A stretch of DNA of 57,113 nt, from the NCBI GenBank assembly GCA_016186995.1, contig JACPKQ010000025.1, positions 1-57,113 of the forward strand. The letters are read 5' to 3'. Both the position numbers and the translations under genes were made by a program. This document shows positions 18,657-27,468 of the stretch, piece after piece. The notes under the pieces were generated by a model that was not told the origin of the DNA, ran no database searches, and worked only from the letters and a program-made list of their open reading frames with translations. Each line of letters starts with the position of its first letter. Position 1 is the stretch's first letter. The DNA comes from Deltaproteobacteria bacterium (GTDB lineage: Bacteria > Bdellovibrionota > JACOXK01).

Positions 18657-19797
18657 ACATAAATCAGATTTTTTAAAAGATAAAAAGATATGTCTTTGTG
18701 TGTGTGGTGGAATTGCCTCGGTTGAGGTTGTAAAGCTTATTCGAGAGTTAAGAAGACAAGGGGCTCACGTTTTTGTTCAGATGACCCCTCAAGCTACAAA
18801 ATTTATCACTCCGTTAAGTTTAGAGTGGGCAAGTACCCATGAAGTTTTAACAGAGATCACCTCTGGCGTACCTCATACTTTTGAAGCAGATCTTTATATG
18901 GTAGCCCCTGCAACAGCTCATTCCATTAATAAATTTGCATTGGGTTTATGTGATAATTTAGTACTGACAACTTTAGCAACAGCTTGGGGAAGAGGAAGTA
19001 AAATTGTTATCATCCCAACAATGTATGAAGATCTTTATGAAAACCCAGCACTACAGAAAAATCTTAAAAATTTAAGGGAAGAAAAAAATATTTTTATTTT
19101 AAGTGAAGAGCCACAAGAAAATAAAATTAAGTTCCCGGATATAGATAAAATTGTTGCTTATGTTTGCCATCTTCTTAATAAAAATGAAAAAAATGTTCTT
19201 ATCACGGGAGGCCCCACACGGGCTTATTTAGATAAAGTTCGTTATCTTGAAAATATTTCTAGTGGAGAGTTAGGAGTTACAATGGCCGATACATTTTATA
19301 AACAAGGCTTTAATGTAACTTTGGTTTATGGGCCAGGAAAATTTTCTCCTCCACAATATGTAAGAACTATTCATGTTACAACAGCGCAACAGATGAAGCG
19401 TATTCTTTTGGAAGTATCAAAAACTCAATATTTTGATGCGGCACTTTTTAGTGCTGCTGTTTTAGATTTTGAGCCTCAAGAAACGCTCAATCAAAAAAAA
19501 TCGTCACAAGCAGATTGGGTGATACATCTTAAACCCACTGAAAAATTGATGGATCACATACCTTGCGCCTTTAAGGTAGGGTTTAAATTAGAGTATGATA
19601 TTTCTGAAGTAGATCTTCTTCAAAAAGCTTCTATGTGGAGTAAAGAGAAAAAAGTAAATGTTGTGGTGGCTAATGACCTTAAACTGATTAAGGGAGAAAA
19701 GCATCCAGCTTGGATTTTATACGGAGATCACATTTACAAGGCCTCTTCCAAACAAGAAATATCTCAAATCTTAAGTTCCATTATTTTATCTTTGTAA
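18631..19797 (+). CDS. coaBC: CoaBC-like phosphopantothenoylcysteine synthetase/decarboxylase, degenerate CoaC half
   Basis: 388 residues from ATG 18631 (an in-frame TTG lies two codons earlier). The N-terminal flavoprotein fold runs CVCGGIAS and APATAHSINKFALGLCDNL with the active-site His H82 retained. The conserved PxMNxxM(W/Y) reads PTMYEDLY, so the Asn is Tyr132, and the ACG flap with the catalytic cysteine is absent. The C-terminal CoaB half looks intact: LITGGPTRAYLD, ENISSGELG (conserved Asn kept), SAAVLDF and VVANDLK. The synthetase (CTP-dependent cysteine ligation) is therefore credible and the decarboxylase doubtful. The gene is at the end of the kds-aroA operon. Confidence 0.82.
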   Translation: MKLSDLSVEHKSDFLKDKKICLCVCGGIASVEVVKLIRELRRQGAHVFVQMTPQATKFITPLSLEWASTHEVLTEITSGVPHTFEADLYMVAPATAHSINKFALGLCDNLVLTTLATAWGRGSKIVIIPTMYEDLYENPALQKNLKNLREEKNIFILSEEPQENKIKFPDIDKIVAYVCHLLNKNEKNVLITGGPTRAYLDKVRYLENISSGELGVTMADTFYKQGFNVTLVYGPGKFSPPQYVRTIHVTTAQQMKRILLEVSKTQYFDAALFSAAVLDFEPQETLNQKKSSQADWVIHLKPTEKLMDHIPCAFKVGFKLEYDISEVDLLQKASMWSKEKKVNVVVANDLKLIKGEKHPAWILYGDHIYKASSKQEISQILSSIILSL

Positions 19798-19914
19798 GCT
19801 TCTGAACGGAAGCAATGACCCAATCTTCGCCCAATAGATCTTTTGTTTTTTTTTGCTTCACTTTTATCCATAGAAAGATTAATATTTTTAATGAATCCAA
19901 AAAGGAGGAAAATA

Positions 19915-20250
19915 ATGAAGACCTTGAACAAAACAATTATCGCATTAAGTCTCTTTGTCAGCACATTAAGTTTTGCTGAAGAAGCAAAAGTAGAAATTAC
20001 ATCGTTTAATTATGAAGGAAGTAGAACGCGCATTGCTGAACTTTGCGGAAAAGTAACGGGAATAAATCAATTACCCACATTTGTAAAACTACTCATTGAT
20101 GAAAAGAGTGACTCCCCTGCAATTTACAATGTCGTTGTTGGATCAGAAACAAAATTTTGCACGACAGTTGTAACAATTTATGGGACAGCCTCAGCTTCAC
20201 TTTGGGGACAACAAAACACAAGCGTTGCTCATGTAAAAACTATGCGATAG
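19915..20250 (+). CDS. Small secreted protein, unknown
   Basis: 111 residues after an excellent AAGGAGG ribosome-binding site (19902-19908). The frame runs open to 19843 but has no site there. Signal peptide MKTLNKTIIALSLFVSTLSFA, then a mature domain of about 90 residues rich in beta strands with two cysteines (AELCGK and TKFCTT), probably disulfide-bonded. No family recognised. It lies convergent to rodA with only 8 nt between the stops. The 117-nt spacer before it shows no clear promoter. Confidence 0.75.
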   Translation: MKTLNKTIIALSLFVSTLSFAEEAKVEITSFNYEGSRTRIAELCGKVTGINQLPTFVKLLIDEKSDSPAIYNVVVGSETKFCTTVVTIYGTASASLWGQQNTSVAHVKTMR

Positions 20251-20258
20251 GAAACATT

Positions 20259-21353
20259 TCAAAACATATATCTTCTCATACTAATGTTGATGAGAAGGCC
20301 TACGAGGATGAGCGAGGTTAAAATAGAAGACCCGCCGTAACTCATGAAGGGAAGAGTCACCCCTACAATAGGTAAAAGGCCTGTGACCATACCAATGTTG
20401 ACGAAAATCTGCCAAAAGAAAATGGTTGTAATGCCATAAGCTAAAAGAGCCCCAAATTTATCTTTAGCCCTTCTTGAAGCACGCATTCCTAAAGATAAAA
20501 ACCAAAGATAAAGTCCTATAAGAAGCACACTTCCTTTAAAGCCGTGTTCTTCTGCAAACACAGAAAAGATAAAATCTGTTCTTTGCTCTGGAAGAAAATT
20601 AAGCTGTGTTTGGGTTCCCTTACGATATCCTTTTCCTAAAAACTGCCCACTTCCTATAGCAATACGTGATTGAAGTGCATGAAATCCTTTTCCACGAGGA
20701 TCTCTTTCTGGGTTAAGAAAGGTAAGCACTCTTTCTTTTTGATAACCTTTTAACACAAACTGCCATGCAATAGGAACCGTAATAAAACCAATCGTTGCAA
20801 TAATCAGAAAGGATTTAAGTTTCATTTTTATAAAGAGAAACATACTAAAGCCGATGAGGCCAATCATAAGAGCTGTGCCTAGATCAGGTTCGACAAGAAT
20901 AAGAAACATAGGAATCATTAAAAGTCCAAAAGGAATCATAAGATCTCTTAATCCATAGCCTCTTAATTTTCTTTCTTCATGAAAGTATTTTGCCAAGCAT
21001 AGAACAATGCCCAATTTCATAAATTCAGAAGGTTGAATACGAGGCCCTCCAAGATTAAGCCATCTTCTAGATCCATGTTCTACTGTTCCAAAGATGAGAA
21101 CTAAAATAAGCAGAAATATGAGAAATCCAAAAATGGGATAAACAAATCTTTCAATAATTCTATAATCGACAAGTGTCGAGATAATCAGAACAACAAACCC
21201 AACCCCCATCCATGTGAGTTGTGAAGAAAATTTTTGAGCACCTATGATTCCACCATGGGTAGCACTGTAAAGATTAAAAAGACCAATAATACAAATAAGG
21301 ATCGTGACAAAGAGTATAGAAAAATCAAAATCTGAAAGAAAATGTTTTCTCAT
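20259..21353 (-). CDS. rodA: Rod shape-determining SEDS peptidoglycan glycosyltransferase
   Basis: 364 residues with about ten membrane helices and SEDS signatures: QPSEFMKLG, VEPDLGTALM, GSGQFLGKGYRKGTQTQL, LPEQRTDFIF and MSYGGSS. With PBP2 (mrdA, directly upstream) it polymerises glycan strands in the elongasome. It is the last gene of mreC-mreD-mrdA-rodA. An 8-bp inverted repeat CTTCTCAT/ATGAGAAG in its final codons has no T-run and is only a doubtful terminator. Confidence 0.97.
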   Translation of the reverse strand: MRKHFLSDFDFSILFVTILICIIGLFNLYSATHGGIIGAQKFSSQLTWMGVGFVVLIISTLVDYRIIERFVYPIFGFLIFLLILVLIFGTVEHGSRRWLNLGGPRIQPSEFMKLGIVLCLAKYFHEERKLRGYGLRDLMIPFGLLMIPMFLILVEPDLGTALMIGLIGFSMFLFIKMKLKSFLIIATIGFITVPIAWQFVLKGYQKERVLTFLNPERDPRGKGFHALQSRIAIGSGQFLGKGYRKGTQTQLNFLPEQRTDFIFSVFAEEHGFKGSVLLIGLYLWFLSLGMRASRRAKDKFGALLAYGITTIFFWQIFVNIGMVTGLLPIVGVTLPFMSYGGSSILTSLILVGLLINISMRRYMF

Positions 21354-23275
21354 TATATTTCCGACTCCTCTCTGTGTTCTTCTAGTTCTTTCTTCTGTTT
21401 TTTCTCTTTTAAGATTTTTTTCTTATAAAAATAAGCCTCAATAATAGCTTTAGCAATGGGGGCTGCGGTAGAGCTTCCATGGCAACCGTGTTCAACAACA
21501 ACACCCACTGCAATTTCAGAATCATTACGAGGCGCAAAAGCAGCAAAAAGGGCATGGTCGCGGAATTTAAAATCTATTTCATGACATTTTTTTCCTCTAT
21601 CTTCTTCTTTAAGAGAAACGACTTGGGATGTTCCTGTTTTTCCAAGGACGTCCACCTCTGGAAGTCTTGCACGATAATAAGCAGTCCCGCCAGGTTTATT
21701 CACAGCTTCCCATAATCCTTGTTTAACTTCTTCAACTGTTTGGGCTGGCACCTCAATTTCACTTATGAGTTCAGGGTGAAATTCTTTAATAGTATTTCCT
21801 TGGGGTGTTTCAATATGTGAAACAAGGTAGGGGCGAAAAAGCTTACCCCCATTAGCAATAGTTGCGTACACATTAGCAAGTTGAAGGGGTGTTACAAGAT
21901 TGAAGCCTTGTCCGATTGCATTTGAAACTGTTTCTCCAGGTATCCAAGGGGATCCAAACCTTTGAGCTCGCCATTTTTGAGTGGGTGCTAATCCGGGTTG
22001 TTCATTTTCGAGTAAAATTCCTGTTTTTTGACCCAGGCCAAACATTTTCCCAAAATGTGCAAGTCGATCAATACCTGTAAGAACCCCTGTGTTATAGAAA
22101 AAAACGTCACAAGATTCTCCAATAGCACGGTGCAAGGAAACAAGCCCATGACCTTTTTCTTGCCAACAACGATAAAGCCCTCCCATGTAGCGAAAAAGGC
22201 CATTGCAGTTATATTTAACAGTGGGTGTAATCTTTTTATCTTCAAGTCCTGCGATAGCTGTAATCACTTTATAAGTTGAGCCAGGAGGGTAGTGATCTTG
22301 AATAGCTTTGTTTTTAAGAGGTTTGTAGGGATTATTGACAAGATCTTTCCAATCTTCTGGAGGAACACCTCGGGAAAAAATAGTGGCATCAAAAGCAGGG
22401 TTACTGATCATTGCAAGCACCTCACCTGTTTTTGGGTTGAGTGCTACTACACTTCCCACCTCATTTTTTAAAGCTTCATAAGCTGCATTTTGAAGATCTT
22501 GATCGATTGTTAAGTAGAGATTATGACCCGGTTGTTCTTCAATGCTTGAGAGAAATCCAAAAATATTTTTTTCATGTTCTTGTCGTCTGTAACCTCTTGA
22601 GTCTACTGCAACATAAGCATAGCCATCCGTGCCGCTTAAATAATCTTCCCATTGTTTTTCAAGGCCCGACTTTCCAATAAAGGAAAACTGATCGTATTTT
22701 GTATGTGTTTGTTTTTGTAAATCGTCAAGCTCTGCTTGGCTGATTTGACCCAGCATTCCCAAAAGATGAGCGCCTATTTCACCAAATAAATATTTTCTTG
22801 TAATATCAATCCTTACTTCAAGTGCAGGCATATCTATAAGATGGCTTTCAACTCGAGCTACCTCATCGCGTGAAACATTAGCTTTGATCACAACAGGTTG
22901 GAAAGGTGGATCTTTTCTTGCCTTGTGAAGCGCTGCTTGAATTGTCTCAGTTTCAATTTGAAGCAATTGAGAAACATTTTGAATTGTTTCTTCTTTATTT
23001 TTAATAAGCTGAGGGATGAGTGCAATATCGAAAGCAGGTATATTATCCACTAAAGGAAGCCCATGTCGATCATAAATAATGCCACGGGGACCTGGAATCT
23101 TTTCTTGGCGTAAACTTTGTTGTTGAGAAAAAGCATAGTGAGTTTTTCCTTTTAAAATTTGTAAATACCATATGCGTGTGAAGAGAAGAAAAAAAGCTAT
23201 AAGGAGCATACTAAAAACAAAGGAATAACGATTTTTATACTCTCGTATTTCTTCTTGTTGACCAATCATAATCAT
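21353..23275 (-). CDS. mrdA: Penicillin-binding protein 2 (elongasome transpeptidase)
   Basis: 640 residues: one N-terminal membrane helix, a dimerisation domain beginning GPRGIIYDRHG, then the transpeptidase domain with SxxK in PPGSTYK (near residue 330), SCD (near 388) and GKTGTSQ (near 547). It cross-links peptidoglycan during side-wall growth. The C-terminal 20 residues are an E/K-rich cytoplasm-like extension not needed for the fold. The start overlaps the mreD stop; a second ATG six bases on is an alternative. Confidence 0.97.
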   Translation of the reverse strand: MIMIGQQEEIREYKNRYSFVFSMLLIAFFLLFTRIWYLQILKGKTHYAFSQQQSLRQEKIPGPRGIIYDRHGLPLVDNIPAFDIALIPQLIKNKEETIQNVSQLLQIETETIQAALHKARKDPPFQPVVIKANVSRDEVARVESHLIDMPALEVRIDITRKYLFGEIGAHLLGMLGQISQAELDDLQKQTHTKYDQFSFIGKSGLEKQWEDYLSGTDGYAYVAVDSRGYRRQEHEKNIFGFLSSIEEQPGHNLYLTIDQDLQNAAYEALKNEVGSVVALNPKTGEVLAMISNPAFDATIFSRGVPPEDWKDLVNNPYKPLKNKAIQDHYPPGSTYKVITAIAGLEDKKITPTVKYNCNGLFRYMGGLYRCWQEKGHGLVSLHRAIGESCDVFFYNTGVLTGIDRLAHFGKMFGLGQKTGILLENEQPGLAPTQKWRAQRFGSPWIPGETVSNAIGQGFNLVTPLQLANVYATIANGGKLFRPYLVSHIETPQGNTIKEFHPELISEIEVPAQTVEEVKQGLWEAVNKPGGTAYYRARLPEVDVLGKTGTSQVVSLKEEDRGKKCHEIDFKFRDHALFAAFAPRNDSEIAVGVVVEHGCHGSSTAAPIAKAIIEAYFYKKKILKEKKQKKELEEHREESEI

Positions 23276-23811
23276 GAACGTGCATCTCCTGTAATAACTT
23301 TTTTAGTATCTCGTTTGCCCACCCAAAGATCAAAAGTATGGAAACCCGCAAAAAGGAAATAACCTATAAGCGTATTCCACAAAGCGCTCAAAGCACTTCG
23401 AAGAAAAACTACAAAAAAATGAGCTGCATGATCTGTAAAGATAGAAAGAATAACGAGTCCATAAAGGGTGGCAAGAAGAGTCCCTAGGAAGATTGACAAT
23501 ACTTCTAATTTTTTACCGGGTACATAAAAGGCTTGAGATAAAATTTTAATGGTAAAAAAAACAAGCATGAAAGAAAGCATGTAAAATCCTTGGGGAGAAC
23601 CAGAAAAAATATCTTGAAAGTATCCTGCAAGAAGAGACATAAAGCCTCCTTCAGGAATAGTGCGGTAAAGACTTGCATAAATAACCAGAAGTAAAAGCAA
23701 ATGGGGTTTAAAATGCCCAAAGAGTGCAGCAAAAAGTGTGGGTTCTAGAGAACCTGCCAAAAAAAGGAAAAGAGTTAAAGAAGTACAATAAAGTAATCTT
23801 TTAAGTAGCAT
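23272..23811 (-). CDS. mreD: Rod shape-determining protein MreD
   Basis: 179 residues, five to six hydrophobic helices, with the family's GxxxGYFQDIFSG-like segment (LLAGYFQDIFSGSPQGFYMLSF split over residues 60-82). It is an inner-membrane partner of MreC and RodA. The call rests on the membrane profile, this motif and the position between mreC and mrdA. Confidence 0.93.
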   Translation of the reverse strand: MLLKRLLYCTSLTLFLFLAGSLEPTLFAALFGHFKPHLLLLLVIYASLYRTIPEGGFMSLLAGYFQDIFSGSPQGFYMLSFMLVFFTIKILSQAFYVPGKKLEVLSIFLGTLLATLYGLVILSIFTDHAAHFFVVFLRSALSALWNTLIGYFLFAGFHTFDLWVGKRDTKKVITGDARS

Positions 23812-23812
23812 A

Positions 23813-24655
23813 TTAATTTTCTTTCTTTTGGGGAAGTGGTTCCAGGCTCATAACAATAAAAACTTCCTCAAGTTTTGAGAAGGAAACTGTGGGCTTAATT
23901 TCAACATATTGTGATATGCCGTAAGGTTTTTTTATAATTTTATATACAGTTCCTATTTGGAGGCCTTTGGGGTAGATTCCGGCAAGCCCAGAAGAAATAA
24001 CAACATCTCCTTCTTGCACATCTTCAGTGCGTCGAACGTATTCCATAACACCATGGGCGCCCGCAATTCCAGAAATAACACCACGAGCTCGAGTACGCTG
24101 AATAACAGCATCAATACGGCTGGCTGGGTCAATAACAGTCAAAACAGTACTATAATGAGAGGTCACTTTAATAATTCTTCCGACAATTCCTTGAGGGGTG
24201 ACAACTGCCATATTGATTTTGACATTGTCTTCACTTCCTTTATTGATTTGAACTGTTTCAAACTCATTTGAAATATCTTTTGCAATAACCTGTGCCGGTA
24301 CCATAAAAGGAGAAACACGTTGCTTAAAATTAAGAAGTAACCGTAATCTTTCATTTTCAAGTTGTGTTTCTCTTAGTTGACTTAATTCTTGCAGAAGAGA
24401 TGAAACCTTTTTTTCTAATGTTTGATTTTTTTGTTTCGTGTCTAATATGTTGATGTAGTAATCAAATGCGTGAAAGGCTCCTTCGACAGAGTTTGTAATG
24501 ACTTTTTGTATAGGATTGGTGAGAAAGTAAACAACCCTTTCATACCAGGCCATTTCATGACGGGATTTGCTGCCTGAAGAAAGAAAGAGCAAAGGAAGGA
24601 GAATAAGAAATACAACGATAATGATAAGGCGTTTTTCCTTTAAAAACTTGAGCAT
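23813..24655 (-). CDS. mreC: Rod shape-determining protein MreC
   Basis: 280 residues: N-terminal membrane helix (11-27), a coiled-coil (about 70-105, LEKKVSSLLQELSQLRETQLENERLRLLL), then two beta-barrel domains with VIAKD, NKGSEDNVKINMAVVTPQGIVG and ISSGLAGIYPKGLQIG. This is a periplasmic elongasome scaffold that activates PBP2. First gene of the operon; mreB is not in the window. A weak TTGTTT-N17-TAATTT pair upstream could be its promoter. Confidence 0.96.
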   Translation of the reverse strand: MLKFLKEKRLIIIVVFLILLPLLFLSSGSKSRHEMAWYERVVYFLTNPIQKVITNSVEGAFHAFDYYINILDTKQKNQTLEKKVSSLLQELSQLRETQLENERLRLLLNFKQRVSPFMVPAQVIAKDISNEFETVQINKGSEDNVKINMAVVTPQGIVGRIIKVTSHYSTVLTVIDPASRIDAVIQRTRARGVISGIAGAHGVMEYVRRTEDVQEGDVVISSGLAGIYPKGLQIGTVYKIIKKPYGISQYVEIKPTVSFSKLEEVFIVMSLEPLPQKKEN

Positions 24656-24710
24656 GGATCACTAATTAAATTAGCAAATGGGGTTTTAAAAAACAAGGTT
24701 GATTTTTGTG

Positions 24711-25919
24711 ATGGGCAGAGCTACATTCGCAACTATGGCTGGGAAGAAATTTAAGAAAAAATTTAAAGAAATAGTGACCTGGGGGCTTGTTATCGGGATT
24801 TGTGTGGTCATGCTTTTTATGACTTATGGTAACAAGTTAGGTAAGGAAGGTGAAGAGTTTGCTTTAAAGGTCAATGGAGAACACATCCCTCGAACAGAAG
24901 TCTTTCAAGTTGTAAGACGCCTTTCTTCTATTTATGAAAAATACGCACCAGGTCAACAAAACGCACAATTTTTGAAAAATCTTGCTATTGAGCAAGTGAT
25001 CCGTGATCGTCTTAAAGAACAAAAAGCTAGAGATTTAAAGCTCATTGTGAGTGATACAGAAGTTCGTGAATACATTCAAAACTTTCCAGCTTTTCAAGAA
25101 AATGGAGTTTTCAAAAAAGATCTTTATTTTAAACTTCTAGAAAGCAATCGAATGACTCATGAAGCTTTTGAACAAAGTATTCGTTCACAATTACAAGTAG
25201 GACTTTTAACAGATCTTTTAAGAGAGAATGTGAAGGCTTCTCAAAGTGAACTTGAACAAAAATATAAAATTGAGCATCAGAAATTACAATATGATTACGC
25301 TGTCATTGATGGTAAAAAAATAGCGACAACCAGTCCTAAGAAAGAAGATGTTTTTGCCTGGCTTTCGGATCCTCAAAATAAAAGAAAAGTAGAGCTTCAC
25401 TACAATCAAAATAAACAGCTAAAATACACAAAAAAAGTGAATGATAAGGAAGAAATAACCCCGCTTAATGCTATAGAGCTTGACATTGCTCATGAGTTTT
25501 TTTTAGAAGAAAAAGCTCTTGTTGAAGCGCAAAAATTAGCGGGAGAAGTTTTAAAGTCTTGGAAAGAAGGGAAATCACATGCTCTTTTTAAAATTAAAGA
25601 TGTTGAACTTGTCAAAAATAAAGAAATTACTTTTAAAACTCTTTATTTCGATAAAATGGGTTATAAACCAGAGCTTGCTTCTTCCCTTTTTAAGCTTAAT
25701 GTAAATGAAGTTTATCCAGAGGTTGTTACAAACCAATCAAAAGCCTTTATTTTAAAAGTGGTTTCAAAGCCAGTTATTGATATGAAAGAATTTTCAAAAA
25801 AAGAAAAAGAATTGTTAGAAGCTCATCTTACCTCTAAGTCTCAATCTTTCGAGGTTAGTTTTACGGAAGTTTTGCGAAAAGATGCCGAGGTTGAGATATC
25901 CCCAGATCTTTTAAAATAA
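24711..25919 (+). CDS. Membrane-anchored SurA_N/PpiD-like periplasmic chaperone
   Basis: 402 residues from ATG 24711 (AAGG upstream). Cytoplasmic KKFKKKFK, one membrane helix (about 22-42), then the chaperone fold VNGEHIPRTEVFQVVRRL...FLKNLAIEQVIRDRL...VSDTEVREYIQNFPAFQENGVFKKDLY, characteristic of SurA/PpiD N-domains, and a C-terminal helix like PpiD. The middle shows no parvulin rotamase core that I can recognise, so it is probably a folding chaperone without isomerase activity. Divergent from mreC across 55 nt. Confidence 0.85.
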   Translation: MGRATFATMAGKKFKKKFKEIVTWGLVIGICVVMLFMTYGNKLGKEGEEFALKVNGEHIPRTEVFQVVRRLSSIYEKYAPGQQNAQFLKNLAIEQVIRDRLKEQKARDLKLIVSDTEVREYIQNFPAFQENGVFKKDLYFKLLESNRMTHEAFEQSIRSQLQVGLLTDLLRENVKASQSELEQKYKIEHQKLQYDYAVIDGKKIATTSPKKEDVFAWLSDPQNKRKVELHYNQNKQLKYTKKVNDKEEITPLNAIELDIAHEFFLEEKALVEAQKLAGEVLKSWKEGKSHALFKIKDVELVKNKEITFKTLYFDKMGYKPELASSLFKLNVNEVYPEVVTNQSKAFILKVVSKPVIDMKEFSKKEKELLEAHLTSKSQSFEVSFTEVLRKDAEVEISPDLLK

Positions 25920-25922
25920 CAT

Positions 25923-27011
25923 ATGTCTAGAATCGTTATTATTGGAGCCGGCATTGTAGGCTCAAGTTTGGCTGCGTTACTTTCTGAAAATAAAAAGCAC
26001 GAAGTCCATGTAATTGAAAAAAATCAAAAAATAGCCGAGGGGGTTACAAGCCGAAATAGTGGAGTGATTCACTCAGGATTGTATTATGCTCAGGACTCAC
26101 TCAAAGCACAACTTTGTATAGAAGGACAAAAATTGCTTTATGAATGGTGTGAGAAATACAAGGTTCCTCACCAAAAAACAGGAAAGCTTATTATTGCTTG
26201 TGAGCAAGTGGAAGAAGAAAGACTTTATCAAATACGAGAAAATGCACTTCGATCAGGAGTTGATAAAGATAACTTAGCATTTTTAGAAGGTCCAAAAATT
26301 CAAAAAAATTATCCCTTTCTTAAAGCAAAATATGCTCTTTTTGTAAAAGAAAGCGGCATCGTTGATCCTCATAAGTATTGTTATAGTTTTTATTCAAAAG
26401 CTCTTTCAAACGAGACAGACTTTCACTTTTTATGTAAAGTCCAAGAAATTGAAAAGAAAAATCATTACACAGTAAAAACAAATAGGGGTGAGCTTGAGTG
26501 TGATTTTATTTTAAATGCAGCAGGGCTTTATGCTGATGAAATAGCTCAATTAGTGGGAATACATAAATATAAAATTTATCCTTGGAGAGGAGACTATTTT
26601 AAAATAAATCTTCCTTATAAAGTAGATAAGCTTGTTTATCCTGCTATTAAAAAAAATGCTCAAGGATTGGGAGTTCATTTGACTCTCGATTTACAGGGAT
26701 CAACTTTTTTAGGCCCTGATGTTGAATTCAGTTCTTCAAAAGATGATTTTAGAGCACGCGAAGATAAAAAAGAAATTTTTTTCCTTGGTGCATCTCGCAT
26801 GTTTGAAGATATTAAACCCACCATGTTAAGTTATGAAACCTGTGGCATTCGTCCTAAGTTAAGATCTCCTACGGATACAGAAGAGAAAGATTTTGTGATT
26901 TCAGAAGATATTCCTGGTTTTATTAATCTTGTGGGACTTGAAAGCCCTGGTTTAACAGCTGCTATTGCTATTGCCCGCTTCGTGAAGCAAAAATATTTTC
27001 ATCTATTGTAG
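25923..27011 (+). CDS. lhgO: L-2-hydroxyglutarate oxidase-like FAD-dependent oxidoreductase
   Basis: 362 residues of the DAO family: FAD-binding VIIGAGIVGSSLAALL (4-19) with the acidic end of strand 2 (VIEK), SRNSGVIHSGLYY (the family's active-site segment), ESGIVDPHKY, NAAGLYADEIA, YPWRGDYF, and a C-terminal ESPGLTAAIAIA. LhgO oxidises L-2-hydroxyglutarate to 2-oxoglutarate and passes electrons to the quinone pool. The family match is strong, the substrate slightly less so. It begins 3 nt after the preceding stop, so it is co-transcribed with the chaperone. Confidence 0.88.
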   Translation: MSRIVIIGAGIVGSSLAALLSENKKHEVHVIEKNQKIAEGVTSRNSGVIHSGLYYAQDSLKAQLCIEGQKLLYEWCEKYKVPHQKTGKLIIACEQVEEERLYQIRENALRSGVDKDNLAFLEGPKIQKNYPFLKAKYALFVKESGIVDPHKYCYSFYSKALSNETDFHFLCKVQEIEKKNHYTVKTNRGELECDFILNAAGLYADEIAQLVGIHKYKIYPWRGDYFKINLPYKVDKLVYPAIKKNAQGLGVHLTLDLQGSTFLGPDVEFSSSKDDFRAREDKKEIFFLGASRMFEDIKPTMLSYETCGIRPKLRSPTDTEEKDFVISEDIPGFINLVGLESPGLTAAIAIARFVKQKYFHLL

Positions 27012-27068
27012 CAACGGTGACAAAAGATAGAGGGAGTGCTTCCTTCGGGTACGGCGTCACCCTGATTC

Positions 27069-27219
27069 ATATCTTCACTGGTATCTTTATTCCAGCCCGC
27101 GTCGGATTTCCCTGCGAGAAATCCGCGCTTAACCTCAGCCTCGCTCTTTTTTACTTTGTAAAAAAGCCCTGCCCGCTCGGCTTCCGAATGACTTACATAA
27201 AGATACCAGTTTCAGATAT
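27069..27219. repeat. Structured element: long closing stem around two hairpins
   Basis: A perfect 14-bp inverted repeat (27077-27090 with 27197-27210, core GGTATCTTTAT/ATAAAGATACC), extended outward by ATATCT/AGATAT, encloses two further perfect hairpins: CGGATTTC/GAAATCCG (27103-27125) and CTTTTTTAC/GTAAAAAAG (27146-27166). It has the shape of a three-way junction. It could be a folded RNA or a small non-autonomous mobile element. Confidence 0.6.
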
Positions 27220-27308
27220 TCATTAAGCTTGAATCCATTATTCATAGCCATGTGAAAAATGGTTACTCTAAGGTGCTCAAGTCAAGCGCAGCCAAAAGTT
27301 AATTTCAA

Positions 27309-27390
27309 ATCCATGAGAGCGTAGGGACTGGGTGTTTTGGCGCACGTTCAGGAGCCAAAATACCCTCCCTACTCAGAACCAAGGTCGTGG
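27309..27390 (+). repeat. Covarying-hairpin dispersed repeat, copy 2 (divergent stems)
   Basis: Same flanks (ATCCATGAG, CAGAACCAAGG) and loop GCACGTTCAGGA (27342-27353) as copy 1, but different stems: GTAGGG/CCCTAC outside, and GGGTGTTTTGGC (27330-27341) with GCCAAAATACCC (27354-27365) inside. The inner stem is 12 bp with one G.U. Confidence 0.85.
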
Positions 27391-27468
27391 GACTACTACA
27401 GCGAGCCATGAAGCGAAAGATAGCAACCATTTTTAAGAACTTAAAGTTGTAGCAACATTATGGGTGAT

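Larger units (their letters stand above)
27012..27468. repeat. Intergenic repeat cluster between convergent genes
   Basis: 457 nt without a credible gene between lhgO and the patatin-like gene. It holds a three-hairpin structured element (27069-27219), a segment CTAAGGTGCTCAAGTCAAGC near 27267-27287 that recurs inverted near 48205-48225, a covarying-hairpin repeat (27309-27390), and ACAGCGAGCCATGAAGCG near 27399. The 69-codon open frame at 27017-27226 falls across the structured element and is not believed. Confidence 0.75.

Noticed and set aside
27017-27226. 69-codon open frame with a possible basic protein
   Set aside because: It crosses the structured inverted-repeat element, has no ribosome-binding site and no protein-like pattern.
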